The notes beneath the pieces are model-generated. The model saw only the letters and a program-made list of their open reading frames with translations. It had not been told where the DNA came from and searched no databases. From contig LUGG01000019.1 in NCBI GenBank assembly GCA_001683735.1, forward strand, positions 620,001 through 684,000: DNA of 64,000 bases, written 5' to 3'. The translations under genes were made by a program, and so were the position numbers. Shown one piece after another: positions 45,373 to 57,105 of the stretch. How positions within the stretch are numbered: the first letter of the stretch is position 1; each line of letters begins with the position of its first letter. The stretch comes from Grifola frondosa (lineage: Eukaryota > Basidiomycota > Agaricomycetes > Polyporales > Grifolaceae).

Positions 45373-45961
45373 ATGGCTCGCACTAAACAAACCGCCCGCA
45401 AGTCTACCGGTGGCAAAGCCCCGCGCAAGCAACTTGCAGCGAAGGCTGCGCGCAAGACGGCTCCGGTGAGCATCCTCACCCCTCTCTCATAATCTTCATC
45501 CGCCGACTAAGGTCGCGCTATTTGCAGACCACCACCGGCGGTGTTAAGAAGCCACATCGCTTCAGGCCCGGTACTGTCGCGCTGCGCGAAATCCGGCGAT
45601 ACCAGAAGTCAACAGAACTGCTCATCCGCAAGCTGCCCTTCCAGCGGCTCGTTCGCGAAATTGCTCAGGATTTCAAGGTGAGTTTGTGGTAGGACTTTGT
45701 GGCAACTGGGCGTCATGTTGACTTACCGGGATGTAGACGGACCTTCGCTTCCAGTCCTCAGCCGTGATGGCTCTCCAGGAGGCCGCCGAGGCATACCTCG
45801 TGTCGCTCTTCGAGGACACCAACCTCGCTGCCATCCACGCGAAGCGCGTGACAATGTATGTGACTCCGCTGATGTTTCACCTGACTCTCACTGACTCTTT
45901 CGCACATAGTCAACCGAAGGATCTGGCGTTGGCTCGTCGCCTCCGGGGAGAGAGGAGTTAA
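45373..45961 (+). CDS. histone H3
   Basis: Core nucleosome histone. Exon 1 [20 protein letters not shown] then [11 protein letters not shown]; exon 2 [40 protein letters not shown] and VREIAQDFK; exon 3 [39 protein letters not shown]; exon 4 [18 protein letters not shown]4, K9, K14, K27 and K36 are all present, as is the single fungal pattern with Ala at residue 25 and Ala31-Pro. Three introns, usual in basidiomycetes and unlike yeast or animal replication H3. Start 45373, stop ends 45961. A histone H4 gene is not adjacent: the divergent neighbour is a membrane protein. Confidence 0.97.
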
Positions 45962-46292
45962 TGTGACTCACTCGACAGACATGACGTGTTCCGCATTGTT
46001 GTATCACTATAGTCTTTACTCTATCTTTCAGCGGCGTGGCGCATACATGCACCCGCTACCTCTAAGTACTACACATGTATCCTCGGACGGTGATGTGTTG
46101 GCAATTGGAATCAGTTTTAACTTCGTTGGTCAATGGGTGCGGTACCGCGGATGGCGTTCGGATATCAATCGGGACCGCCGTGCCAGGCTGTGCATCCAAA
46201 CTAGTATAGTTGCTCACATAGGTCGATGCAATGAACTGATCCAGGATAATGATCGAAGAGATGTGCAATCAACACTCAGAACATACCGATAA
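45962..46292. other. convergent intergenic region, H3 / GUT2
   Basis: 331 bases between two facing stop codons. No gene is seen. Confidence 0.5.
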
Positions 46293-48904
46293 TCATACAC
46301 CACCCCCGCTCTTCTCCACTGGTATCCGCAGCCTCTCCACCTGAACCGATTTTCGCGCGGCCGGCGCAAACAGCACTTCGCGGAGCCCCGCACATATCTA
46401 CTCCACACATCGCCGTCAGCAACCCGCACATGATCGCGAAGGCAACATCATACGCACCTCCACAAACGCATCGAAGTCGACGTCCTCCGCGCGTGTGAAG
46501 CCCGCCTCCTCGCGCACGTACTCGTAGTCCTTCGCCTTGACCCCCTCGTACCCGGGCAGGCCCCGCACAAGCGCGAACACCGCGTCGTGCCCCATGCGCG
46601 CGGGGTTTCCCCGTGCCTCGTCCTCGAACGCCACACGCAGCGCGTCCACCTCCCCCGTCTCGAACTGCGCGCGGCTGTATACCATCTCTGGCGCGGCGCG
46701 ACGCCTCCGTGTGTCCATGCCGAATATGCCCTCGATGCGCTCGCGCCAGCCCCCCTGTGCGACACGGGATGTGGCGCCAGGCGGGAGGCCCATGCTCGCG
46801 AGGAACGTGGTCGCGCGCTGCATCTCAGCTTCCTGGCGAGCGCGGGACCATTTCAGCTCCTCGGCCATGATCGCGACTACGCGCGGAAGTGCGTCAAGGG
46901 CGGCTTGCGCGTTAAGGAACGAGAGCCGGCAGCGGCGTGCAATGACGTCGATTGCTGTCTGCGCGTACTCGTGGCGCACGGCGTAGCGCACCTCTGCTTC
47001 AATGACTGCGGCGGATCAGCGCGTGCTCGCGGGAGAGAAGAGGGAAGGGGGGGACGTACATGGATAGCTACGGCTCAGTCGGATCCCGTGGATAGGCCAT
47101 GCCTCGCCCGTGGGTTGTGCGAGCGCGCACACGGTCCACGCGCGGTCGCCGTAGTTGTCCGAGAGGTGTTTCGCAACCTCCGTTTCTAGCCCATACTGTG
47201 AATTAAATATTGTGAATGGCCAGCCTGCCATTACAGAAACGAACTTATCCCACCCGCTGAATGAGGCCGATGAACATGTTACGACTCCAGCCATCACTCC
47301 CCACCAGCCGCAGTACGTCGGTGACGCACCCGTTCCGCACGCGGTCCTGCAGCGCGAACACCTCGATGGCCTTGTCGACCGTCTCCTCCGCCATCGCCCT
47401 GTATGTCGTCCACTTTCCCCCAGCGATCGTGAGCAGCCCGCTGTCCGACACGTGAATCATGTGGTTCCGTACGAGCCCCTCTGTGCTCGCGGCGTTCGGG
47501 TTTCTCACGAGCGGGGCCAGGCCCGCCCATGCGCTGAGCACGTCCCCGCGCCGTACCTTGATGTCTGGGCTGAGATAGTGCCGCACCTCCTCGAGGATCC
47601 AGCGAATGTCCTCTTCCTGTGCGCGCGGCTCGCGTTCCACCACCGCGGGTGTGTCTGTTGTGCCCGCGATCGTGTTGCCCTGCCATGGCAGGAAGAAAAT
47701 GACGCGCCCGTCAGAGGTCGCGGGGTCCAGAAGGCCCATTGTGCGCGGAGAGTAGTAATTTGGGAGTGTGATGTGCGTCCCAGCGGATGGTTGCACGATC
47801 GGGGTGTGTGCGGGGTTGTCCATGGTAAGGAGGGCATCTGTAAACGGGCCCGTCGCATTGACGATGCCCTGACAAGGAGTCAGGAGATTGCGTGAGGAGG
47901 GAGAGGGGAATAACTCACCTTGGCACGGACATCCCACTCGCGGCCAGTGAGGGTGTCTTTCACGCGTGCGCCACAGAGCTTGCCGTCGCGTTTGTGCAGC
48001 GACGTGACCTCGACATGGTTCGCAACGATCGCACCTTGTTGGACCGCAGTCATGATAAGGGCAATGTTCATGCGCGAGTCGTTGTGTTGTCCTATCTACA
48101 GCGTGGGTCGGGCATCGAGAATTAACAAGCAAGACCCACCATCGTAATAAACGAGAGCACCGACGAGACCGTCGCCCTTTAGCATGGGAAATGTCTCGAG
48201 TGCCATTCCTTTACTCATTAAGTAGGAAGATTCCATGTTCTCCTTACCGGCAAGGATGTCATACATCTTGCATCCCACCCAATAGTACGGCACCTGCCAG
48301 TATCTGCACTTGTGTCAAATTCGGAATCGGATGGTGGAAATCTTGACGCACTTGTAGATGGGCAACATGATCGGAAGCATGGCCGAGAGGTATGGTGCGG
48401 TCTGCAAGAAGATGCGGCGTTCGTGAAGAGCTTCCTTTACGAGCTTGTACTGTTCGTAGTCAAGTTCCATGACAGCTTTCTGGAGATAGCGAACACCTCC
48501 GTGGACGAGTTTTGTTGACTTTGAAGATGTTCCTTTGTGAACGGCGTTGGTAAGGTTCTTCCACGATCAGCGTGGATATGCATACCTGAACTGAAGTCGT
48601 CTCTCTCAACGAGCGCAACCCTCAGTCCTCTGCTTGCGGCATCAACAGCTACGCCGGCTCCCGTTGCACCTCCGCCGACGACGAGGACATCGAATTCGGC
48701 AGAATTTGAAGCAGACGCCCTGAGCTCATCCAGCATCTGCTCTCGTGAAGGCGGGGTCCATGATGGAGGAGGGCGTCGGGTCTGCTTTGTCGATGGCGGA
48801 TATGTTGGACCGGAATTGAGGTAATAGTAGCCGCCGCCAGCTGCGATTAAAGTTGCGCCGGAGACGACAGCGAGGGTACGACGGGAGATGGCTCGACGGA
48901 GCAT
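46293..48904 (-). CDS. GUT2: mitochondrial FAD-dependent glycerol-3-phosphate dehydrogenase
   Basis: Inner-membrane flavoprotein that oxidises glycerol-3-phosphate to dihydroxyacetone phosphate and passes electrons to ubiquinone. Start MLRRAISRRTLAVVSGATLI at 48904 is a basic presequence with a membrane segment. The FAD-binding motif is FDVLVVGGGATGAGVAVDAA. Typical blocks follow: TSSKSTKLVHGGVRYLQKAV, VPYYWVGCKMYDILAGKEN, GIVNATGPFTDALL, FFLPWQGNTIAGTTDTPA, LSAWAGLAPLVRNP and LLTIAGGKWTTYRAMAEETV. The C-terminal domain (EVRYAVRHEYAQTAIDVIAR, RRCRLSFLNAQAALDALPRV) is followed by two degenerate EF-hand-like helices (DALRVAFEDEA and AEDVDFDAFVE), seen in animal GPD2 but not in yeast Gut2 as I recall. 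Last exon ends VEKSGGGV at 46293. About seven exons and no frame repair needed. Confidence 0.93.
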
Positions 48905-49492
48905 AGAAGGGAGAAGTCGGTCGACGGAAGTGATTGCATTCTGGAATGAATGACGCTTCGCTTTTGGGCTGAGCGTGAGCGACGGACCTCTCTCGTCTAC
49001 GCGTACGGCCCGCCCTCGCCGTTTCCGGGCCCGATCACCGCTTTGTTGAAGAACGCACTTTTCCACCAACGTGCTCCCAACGCCCACTCCTCATTGCGCA
49101 ACATATCCTGTTCATTTTGATGATACGCCGCGATAAGTCTCGGAACAAGATGTTGAGATATCGAGGAGATTCACCGATAATGGGGAAGGGGGCAGTTCAA
49201 GCTTTTGGGAAGGCAGACTTTGTTACAAGTTTGTGCCCCGGATCCGGATCCTCCATATGTGATAATTGCTGTACACAGGATTGACGGCCAGCGTTCAACG
49301 TTCAGCGTTCAAGGCATGCGGAAATGTATATGTGGCTTCGCTGAAATTGTCCTTTTATGGCAGGAGGAGCGTTAGGCGCGTGTTGTTTCTGCCTACTCTC
49401 AGGCCTCGACCTTTTGCAATTTGGCGCTTTGCGCTATCTTGAGACACATTTGTTTACTTTGTAGTACGCACTTCAAGTCTTTAGCGTTGAAT
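48905..49492. promoter_or_regulatory. divergent region, GUT2 / F-box gene 1
   Basis: 588 bases between opposite starts, with no gene. It contains a short direct repeat of GTTCA(A/G)CG near 49291-49313 and a GGATCCGGATCC-type palindrome near 49239-49251. Confidence 0.4.
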
Positions 49493-51063
49493 ATGCATTC
49501 TATCTTGCATGCACAAGAGATCGTCAGGCTCATCTGCGATCAGTTGCCGGATGACGAGCCCTCCAAGTCTACATTGGCTGTCCTCGCGAGGACGTGTCGT
49601 GCATTACATGAACCTGCTATCGACAGCCTTTTACAGCCTTTGGAGAGAACTCGAAAACCTAGTCCCAATTGTACGGTGCTTTCCTAGTGATGCATTGGAA
49701 GAAAGGAGTTGTAGTTTGGTGAGCAACATGCCTTCGCAGCTTTTTGCATGCATTGTCAATCTTGCAGCAGCACATGGCCAGACCTTTGATCCATGAGGAC
49801 TGGTCATCATTCATGAAATATGTGCCTTGCATCAAAAAGCTTCAGTGTAGAGAGGGTGATTTACTTTACCTTTATGCCATTATGGCAATAGGTGCAGATG
49901 TGTTCGAAGCTCTCAGTCTATATCGACCGGTCCTGACCCTATTTCCCAACCTCCGTTCCTTTCGCTGGAACCAAACTATGGGACCACTCTCTCATATGTC
50001 CCTGGTACTTGGTCCTGCTCTCACGGATCTTGATTTGTCTGGGATCACATCGATTTATTATTTCAAAACTTCAGGTGACAATCTGACTCCATCACTGGTA
50101 GCTTTCCTTTCCCGTGCCAAGGTCGCATCCCCATGTCTCAAAAAGGTTCATCTATCCTCTGGCAGGCTCTCTCCCCAACTTCGCGACACGATATCAAATC
50201 TTGTCTGTGCTTTGAGGATTCTCGAACACTTTGTCTATACTGTAGACTTTCCTCTCACCGAGGACGCACTTGGGGCTCTTGCCCAGTCAAATCACCTGCG
50301 CAATCTCGGTCTCCATCTGCCGGAAAATGATGGGCTTCTCCTCCCTCTCAAACACATCACGAATCCATTTGCCAGCCTCCGCTCTCTCATACTCCATGTC
50401 GACCATTTGCAGTCCTATTTGACCTTTAGTGGTCTAGCAACACTCCCGCTCGTGGAGTCGTTCAACCTGCAGATCAAACAGCTGCCTCCGCAGACGCTAG
50501 TCGAGCAGCTATTCGCCGACCTGTCCTTCCGACTCAGCAGCGAGCATCTCACGCAGCTCGTTATCAGCTCGCCCGCGGATATTCCCCTCACATCGGATGT
50601 CACCATACATTCCCCGGACCTGCGTCCCCTGCTCGTCTTCCGCTTGCTACAGCATGCCGAGATCACCCCGCGCTGGAAGTTTGATCTCGACGACGAGCTC
50701 ATGCGCGAGATCGCCTCCTCGTGACCGCACCTGCGCACTCTCAAGTTCCGGACGGACGCCGGCTGGAACAGCGCGGCCCTGCACGTCACATCCTCTGGGC
50801 TGGTGCCCTTCGCGAAATATTCCCGGGAGCTGCGCGTCCTCGCCGTCGTCTTCGCGGGGAGAACGCACGACATATCCCCGGGTACAGCATACATGCCTGG
50901 GGGGTTTCGCAGCCGCTCGCAGCTGCAGACCTTGGACGTCGGGATGTCGCCGCTGTCCCCCAGTAACACATTCCAGACTGCGATTGTTCTATCGAGTCTC
51001 TTCCCGCACTTGCGGACGATTCCCTGCGTCGAGTGCCAAAACGAGTGGAGACAACGTCTCTGA
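49493..51063 (+). pseudogene. F-box/LRR-like gene 1, interrupted by a frameshifting duplication and a nonsense codon
   Basis: Basidiomycete F-box-like protein; such proteins recruit targets to SCF ubiquitin ligases. Start MHSILHAQEIVRLICDQLPD at 49493 with the F-box-like LAVLARTCRALHEPAIDSL. A 10-base tandem duplication (49623-49632 repeated at 49633-49642) shifts the frame right after this point; skipping one copy gives WRELENLVPIVRCFPSDALE, matching gene 2. After an intron the LRR-like body is open from 49753: RPVLTLFPNLRSFRWNQTM, HLTQLVISSPADIPLTSDVT. TGA at 50722-50724 stands where gene 2 has the Trp of AWPRLRVL; the frame then stays open and conserved (LKFRTDAGWNS, GLVPFAKYSRELRVLAVVF) to 51063. 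So the coding frame is intact apart from two lesions. Same-strand gene 2 is the tandem partner. Confidence 0.72.
49623..49642 (+). repeat. 10-base tandem duplication inside F-box gene 1
   Basis: The unit ACAGCCTTTT is followed directly by ACAGCCTTTG. The corresponding place in gene 2 has a single copy, so the second copy is the likely insertion and shifts the frame by one. Confidence 0.75.
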
Positions 51064-51707
51064 ATCCATCCATGTTCTCGAGGTTACGAAAGGAAGAACG
51101 GGTGGAAGGACACTGATGAACACTATAACGGCAGTGGTATCTTCAAATCCTCTTTGCTTGCTGCTATTGAATCGGTTTGCAGACGATACTAACAGGATTT
51201 ATGATTGATGTCATCTTCCTATCTTCGATGGCTTCCGGAGACGTCTTCTACAAATATAATGCAGGCATTTATCACCCTTGGGTACTTCTGTTTGTTTCTG
51301 TGCGCAACTGTCGTAGAATGTTACTCAACGTTCACAACTTCACACTGTTGACTCATCAAATTGGTGCAATGAGTTCGGTCGATTCACACTGCGTGTGGCT
51401 GCCTTGATTTCATGCAGGTTGTGCTAGCTTGCCCAATATTCAACGACGATATCGCCTCAGCCTGAGATTGTCCATTTTTCAGGGAGGATTTTGCGGAAAC
51501 GCATCAGCATTTTTTTGCGCAATCTAAAGTTAGCTTTATCATATACATGATAAGGTATTACTGGTCTACAGTAGGGGTTTTCTTAAGTAGCTGCCTCCGC
51601 CAATTGCAAGTCATTTTAGACTCGAGGATCATACGGGCGCTTATTTGCACGCCCCTAGGCTTGCGGAAGTCGGGGTCTCGTCCTACTACGTGTACTCTCG
51701 CAAAGTC
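51064..51707. other. intergenic region between the tandem F-box genes
   Basis: 644 bases, no gene supported. It has the AT-rich composition of a promoter region and a few short random frames. Confidence 0.5.
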
Positions 51708-53374
51708 ATGCATTCCATTTGGCGTTTACAAGATATCCTCAGACATATCTGCTCTCAAATGCCTGATGATCCTTCATTACAACCCACACTAGCTGTACTA
51801 GCAAGAACAAGTCGTGCTTTTCATGAGCCCGCTATCGACCGGCTTTGGGAAGAACTCTACAACCTCGTTCCTATAGTGCAGTGTTTCCCAACCGATACAT
51901 GGAAGGAGAAACAGCATTGTTTGGTTAGTAATAATTCATCACTTCCCTTGGGTGTAAAATTCTATAACTGTGTAGAGCATGGTCAGACCTTTGCTTTATA
52001 GCGACTGGACATCCTTCATGAAGTATGCCCCTCGTATAAGGAAAATTCAAGGCGAAGGCGCATGTCTTCCCGGTCTCTTTATCGTGCAAAACGTCTGGAC
52101 GACGGCGTTTTTGAGGCTCTAAGCCTTTACAGACCAGTCCTCACCCTTTTCCCCAATCTCCGCTCTTTTCAATGGCATGCTCGTGTGGGATCGCTCTCAT
52201 TCATGACTCTGATCCTTGGTCCGAAATTAGAGTATCTCGATCTGACCAAGGCAACTGAGCGTTGCCAGATCAAGCGAAGTCTCTGAATTTGCGAGTAGTG
52301 GCCTTTGTTTCCCGTATCAAATTCACATCCCCTCGACTCAAGAATATTCTATTAAAGACCAACTACATTTCTGACGAGCTCGAAAACGAAATCTCCGATG
52401 CAGTCTGTGGACTGGAGCATCTGCAGAGCCTCACATGGTTCGCAAATCACTCGCTCACGTACAATGCTCTCAAAGCCCTAGCCCAGTTGACGTACCTGCG
52501 CACTCTTGTTCTTTCATGGTCTATTGACCAAGACTCATGGTTCTCCCCCGTTGCAAGTATCCCAGCTTCATTTCCCAATCTTCGTCTGTTAAAGATTCTA
52601 GTCAATAAAGTGCAATCTTACCTCGCCTTCAGTGGCTTGGGAAGATTCCCACTTGTGGAGGATTTCGAACTTACTATCTTGGAGGCACCCACACAAATCA
52701 CGGTCCAACAGTTGTTCAATGGTATTCCTCGCCTGTTCAATGCTGATTATCTCTCGCGTCTGTGCATCAACTCGATGGATCTAGTTCCCGCATCGGCTCT
52801 CCGCTTTCGTGGCACAATCCATTCCTTAGATTTTCACCCTCTCCTTGTCTTGCATTATCTGGAGGTTGTCGATATCACCCCACGCTTCGAACTCGATCTT
52901 GACGACCAACTCATGGAAGCCTTAGCTTCTGCATGGCCCCGGCTTCGTGTCTTACGGTTCAGGACGGACAGTGGCTGGAACCGGTCGCAGCTCCGTATGA
53001 CACTCAACGGCTTGATTCCTTTCGCTAAGCACTGCCCCGAGCTGCTGGTGTTGGGCGTTGTCTTCAACGCCGATAGTAGCTCCCTCCCTGTGGACTCGTA
53101 CGTGATGCCGGGAGGTTCGTACAGTCATTCCAAGCTCTCGCGTCTCGACGTCGGCGTGTCTACCGTGCTTCCCCGCGACAAATACCAGGTTGCGATGTTT
53201 CTATCCGGTCTCTTCCCGCATGCGACAATCACTCACTGTAGCCCTCTTGTCAATACGAGGGAAGATGGCGACATAACGTCCTCCGGAAAGGTATGGGAAC
53301 ACATTTGTGAGATCCACCCGATGTTTTCAAAATTGCGGATGGGGGAACGGAAGTGCAAAAACAAGGGTGATTAG
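51708..53374 (+). CDS. F-box/LRR-like gene 2 (frame uncertain in the middle)
   Basis: Tandem paralogue of gene 1. Start MHSIWRLQDILRHICSQMPD at 51708, F-box-like LAVLARTSRAFHEPAIDRL then WEELYNLVPIVQCFPTDTWK, an intron, MVRPLLYSDWTSFMKYAPRI. The body from about 52060 reads LDDGVFEALSLYRPVLTLFP and from 52262 VVAFVSRIKFTSPRLKNILL, HLQSLTWFANHSLTYNALKA, FRFRTD-like LRVLRFRTDSGWNRSQLRMT and SGLFPHATITHC, ending RKCKNKGD at 53374. Frame changes are needed near 52045 and 52255. They are not in obvious homopolymers, so this copy could also be damaged, or the exon borders are mis-set. The Trp that is a stop in gene 1 is intact here. Confidence 0.6.
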
Positions 53375-53992
53375 TTTTGGGTTACGGGTGCGTTGGTCTT
53401 CTGTGTTCGTGGTTCTATGGTCTCACAAATTATACAGCAATGCAGCCATCTGCTGCGAATACAAATATGATTCAGCCAGATGCCTGTTCACTACCTCTTG
53501 GGTTGTTCAAAGGGATGAGCACGAGCGTATGGAGGAGCTGCCTGCCCTTGTTGTTGGTCTGTTATGTTCCGGTCTATGAAAGGTCCCAGAGCATGCAGCA
53601 TTTTTACTACAGCGTGTTTCAACGCTACACTTCTCGATATCTACTCAGTCTCGGTAGACTTAGTGTTAAGAGCGTACACACTCCAGTGTTGACTGCGACT
53701 CCCCAGCTAGGCGCCTGTGCGGCTCCTGGACAGTACTTTCCAGCTTACACAGTCTACGTCTCCATATGTACACCCGAATGTCTTGGATTATTAGTTGAGT
53801 TGGCCGAAAAATTCTACCATATCGCACTCATGCAAACAGTTTATGACAGGATGGACGGATAAAATCGTTGTGCGAGAGAGCAACGACAATCTATAATCAC
53901 CAAAACAAAGTATCACCTCCTACACGAACTTCTTGAAAGCACTCTTGTCAGTATTCTCACAGAGCGAATCGAACGGACACGCGCACAGATAT
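53375..53992. other. intergenic region, no supported gene
   Basis: A 161-codon plus-strand frame (53377-53862) starts with ATG three bases after the F-box stop, but its composition and lack of family suggest chance. It probably holds the F-box gene 2 and SEN54 3' ends. Confidence 0.45.
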
Positions 53993-55617
53993 CTACACCA
54001 TGGGCCACTCCGTAAATACGCCTTGGCCAAACCGGAAGAAGCTGATCATGCCAGCGTCGACAGCGGCAACAACCACCATTTTGTTTCCCGTCTTCAACGA
54101 CGGGAAAGGGTTGAGGTAGCGCGGTGGCGCCGTCAGTTTCGCTGCTGGAAGCATCCACCAGAAGAATTTTCGTAGAAGAGGTTGTTCTATAGGAGCAGGC
54201 GAAGGATGGGGAGACTTCGCCGCGGCGCCGGCCTTTTGTTGGGCGTATGAAAGTCGCTTGCGAGGAGCTGGAGGAGGCAGCTCCGGGAGGACGCCGAATA
54301 GATCAGTTAGCTCCATCAGCGAGGGCATGGGCGTTGTCCGTGCGCTGATGAGTAAAGGAGCATTAATTTTGGTTGCAACACTGGTCAAAGGCTACTGACT
54401 TTACGACAACGACTGAGAAATCTGGCGGAGGAGGCGCGGTCTTTTTGAAAGGCGTAGACGGCTTGTATAAGTTATAGAATATCTCATAAGGTGACGGAGG
54501 GCTAGATGGTGTTTTTTTAACCTGAAGCGGGACATCGTGACCCGAGGGCAGGAACCTCAATGATTTGAATACAGAACCTGAATAAATTGATCTTAAATTG
54601 CGTCGCCTGGCAATAGAATATCACTTACCATAGTCCATGTTGTGATGCAGCCAACGACTGGACCGCAGCGGCCGCCACCAGTTGAAACCGCCGAGGAAGA
54701 TGCGTGATACCCTAGATATGGCTGACCCGAAGAGTTTATATACTCTAACGAATATCGAAGCCGACTTCCGCTTTTTCGGTAGGAACGGGGGAGGCGTAGG
54801 GTAATCGGCCGTCGGAGGCTTCGTGCGTGTAACGACATATCCCAGCCGCCGCAAATAGGAGTAGACCTGTAGTGGGTATAAGCCACAGCATTCCATTAAT
54901 CTCTGAAAGACTTACTTGATATTTCTCGAGAGTAAGGTCTTCTAGGCCAATCATCTCTGCGAAGGCTTGTTGCACGGTCATGGGCACACCTTCCATATCA
55001 TCTAGACCGGGAGTTTCGGATAAAGGGAATTGACTAGCTTCCCAGCAGAACATAGATCCTCTTTCGACGAGATATAAAGTCTCCTCGGGTAGGAGTTCAA
55101 TCTTTCTGCACTTTTCTTGCGTCATCAGAGGTAGCGGACACCCTCGCGACGGAGTGTCCCATACTCGAAAAATGAATCCCCCTTGCGACAGTTACATGGG
55201 CTCTTGCGATCTCTGGATACCATATTGCGTAGCTGATAGATTTACTAATAAAGAGAGTAAGACAGAAAGTAGCGTTGAATGGGCAGAGCTTACCTAGAAA
55301 TGGTTCGCGTTGCTCGCAAGGCATCCAGCATGGCATTCCTCGAACGATCGATAACATGACGTTGCAGACCAGAACCCCCTTGCGCATTGGGCTCAAAATC
55401 TTTCTCTCCTCGTTTGGGTATGACGGGTCGCGCAACAGACACTGACCTAGCAAGCTGCGTGAGGAAAGAGTACGGTGATGCGGACTGTATAAACTCACGG
55501 TAACTTGGTCCAATCAGGCCCCTGGTCCTCGTCATCGGATAGCTGCTCGTCCTCTTCCCTATCCTCGTTTGCGCTAGGGTTTGGGAGCGCTGTGGGCTGC
55601 TCCAACGAGTCGTCCAT
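53993..55617 (-). CDS. SEN54: tRNA-splicing endonuclease subunit Sen54
   Basis: Structural subunit of the Sen complex that cuts introns from pre-tRNA. The acidic start MDDSLEQPTALPNPSANEDR at 55617 leads through SVARPVIPKRGEKDFEPN to the conserved N-terminal module: MLDALRATRT, IWYPEIARAHVTVARG, KIELLPEETLYLVERGSMFC and VPMTVQQAFAEMIGLEDLTL with EKYQVYSYLRRLGYVV. Then a Pro/Lys linker and the C-terminal block LMELTDLFGVLPELPPPAPR, with YLNPFPSLKTGNKMVVVAAV and DAGMISFFRFGQGVFTEWPM, where the end ...WPMV at 53993 is family-typical. About seven exons. One frame slip occurs near 55145-55155. Confidence 0.86.
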
Positions 55618-55884
55618 CGTTTTTGGTTTTAGACGAGGCTCAAATTTTGTCCGAAATTAAGAATCAATACGAAGCAGGTACGCGCACAGCGTATAGCAAT
55701 AGCACTAGTGGTAGGACTGACTAATTGTACATGTAACCTCTTGAGTCTTGTAACGGTTAACCTGACTGGTTATGATCGGTGAAGGAGTCACGCGACTGAG
55801 GATGTCCGACGCGACGCGCGCCAGTCGCAATTCGGACGACACTGTCCTTGAGCCGCTCGTCGATGACCATCGACTTGTGCTAAA
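55618..55884. promoter_or_regulatory. divergent promoter region, SEN54 / SAM carrier
   Basis: 267 bases between two opposite start codons. No TATA box is obvious and no gene fits. Confidence 0.45.
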
Positions 55885-56984
55885 ATGACCACGCAGCCAA
55901 GTCCGACGTTCTACCAGTCTCTTGCGGTAGGTGTCCTTCCTCTCAAACGTCATGCTCTCATATATGACCGAGACAGGCTGGTGGACTCGCGGGCACCGCA
56001 GTTGATCTTCTCTTCTTTCCTATCGACACGATCAAAACGCGTCTTCAGTCCGCCCAAGGTTTCGTGGGCGCCGGGGGTTTCAAGGGCATATATAAGGGCA
56101 TTGGCAGCGTGGTAGTTGGAGCGGCCCGGTGGTCAGTGTCAATTTCGTCTTCACGGCACAAATTATTGACTTATTCATGTATACAGCGGGCGGTGTTCTT
56201 CTGCACATATGATACCCTCAAACGAACGCTGCCTCTTCCGTCCGACCTCGCGCCAATCACGCATATGATATCCGCCTCTGTAGGCGAAGTTGTGCGGATG
56301 CCTTCCATAGCCGCTGTCTTGTCGTTCTCACGATTCTAGGATGATACCAGGCTGCATGTTCGATTCGAGTACCGACGGAGGTGATCAAGACACGCACACA
56401 GACTTCGACATATGGCCATGCTGCGCAGTCATCGTTTGCCGCCGCGCGGCTGGTGCTGTCCACCGAGGGCATACGCGGATTGTATAGAGGGTTTGGCTCC
56501 ACAGTTATGCGCGAGGTATGTTCTGTTACCCAGTACGTATACCATTGCTCAAACCGTGTGCAGATCCCATTCACATCTCTGCAATTTCCCCTCTATGAAC
56601 TACTGAAGCTAAAGTTAGCTAAAGTTCTTGGAAAGAAAACACTCCATGCGTACGAAGCCGCAGTCTGTGGTAGCCTCGCAGGCAGCGTTGCAGCAGCACT
56701 CACGACGCCATTAGATGTACTAAAAACCCGGGTTATGCTTGACCTAAGAGTACGTTCGTTGCGCTTCCTTTCTGCACCATTTTGAACACCCTTGCTACCA
56801 TTTACAGGACCCTACCAAACACAACCTACCATCTCTTCCTGCACGATTTAAACAGATCTACACCGTTGAAGGTGTGCGGGCACTCTTCTCTGGTGTCGTC
56901 CCACGGACGCTCTGGATATCGGCTGGAGGGGCTGTCTTCCTTGGTGTTTATGAGTGGACCGTTCATACCTTAATGGGCGTATAG
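55885..56984 (+). CDS. mitochondrial S-adenosylmethionine carrier (Pet8/SLC25A26 type)
   Basis: Inner-membrane carrier of the SLC25 family importing SAM into mitochondria. Three repeats show the signature P-x-D/E-x-x-K/R-x-[35 protein letters not shown] and [16 protein letters not shown]. The pattern [18 protein letters not shown] followed by [17 protein letters not shown], and [20 protein letters not shown] then [11 protein letters not shown], is that of SAM carriers rather than ADP/ATP or phosphate carriers. Start [14 protein letters not shown] at 55885, at least six exons, end WTVHTLMGV at 56984. The intron border after VVGAA is not clean and may hide a lost base. Confidence 0.85.
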
Positions 56985-57105
56985 AATACTAGATGGAACG
57001 GGAGCATCATCCTAAACGCATCGGGGTATTACAGAACAGTGATAACGGGAATCTGCAAAAAAAGGGAGATAATTGATACATTCAAGAGCTAGGAAGCAAC
57101 AATAT

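Noticed and set aside
50722..50724. TGA read as selenocysteine in F-box gene 1
   Set aside because: Fungi of this group are not known to make selenoproteins, and the paralogue has Trp (TGG), a one-base change from TGA.
53377..53862. 161-codon plus-strand frame after F-box gene 2
   Set aside because: Composition is random-looking, no family is recognised, and it starts only three bases after the previous stop.
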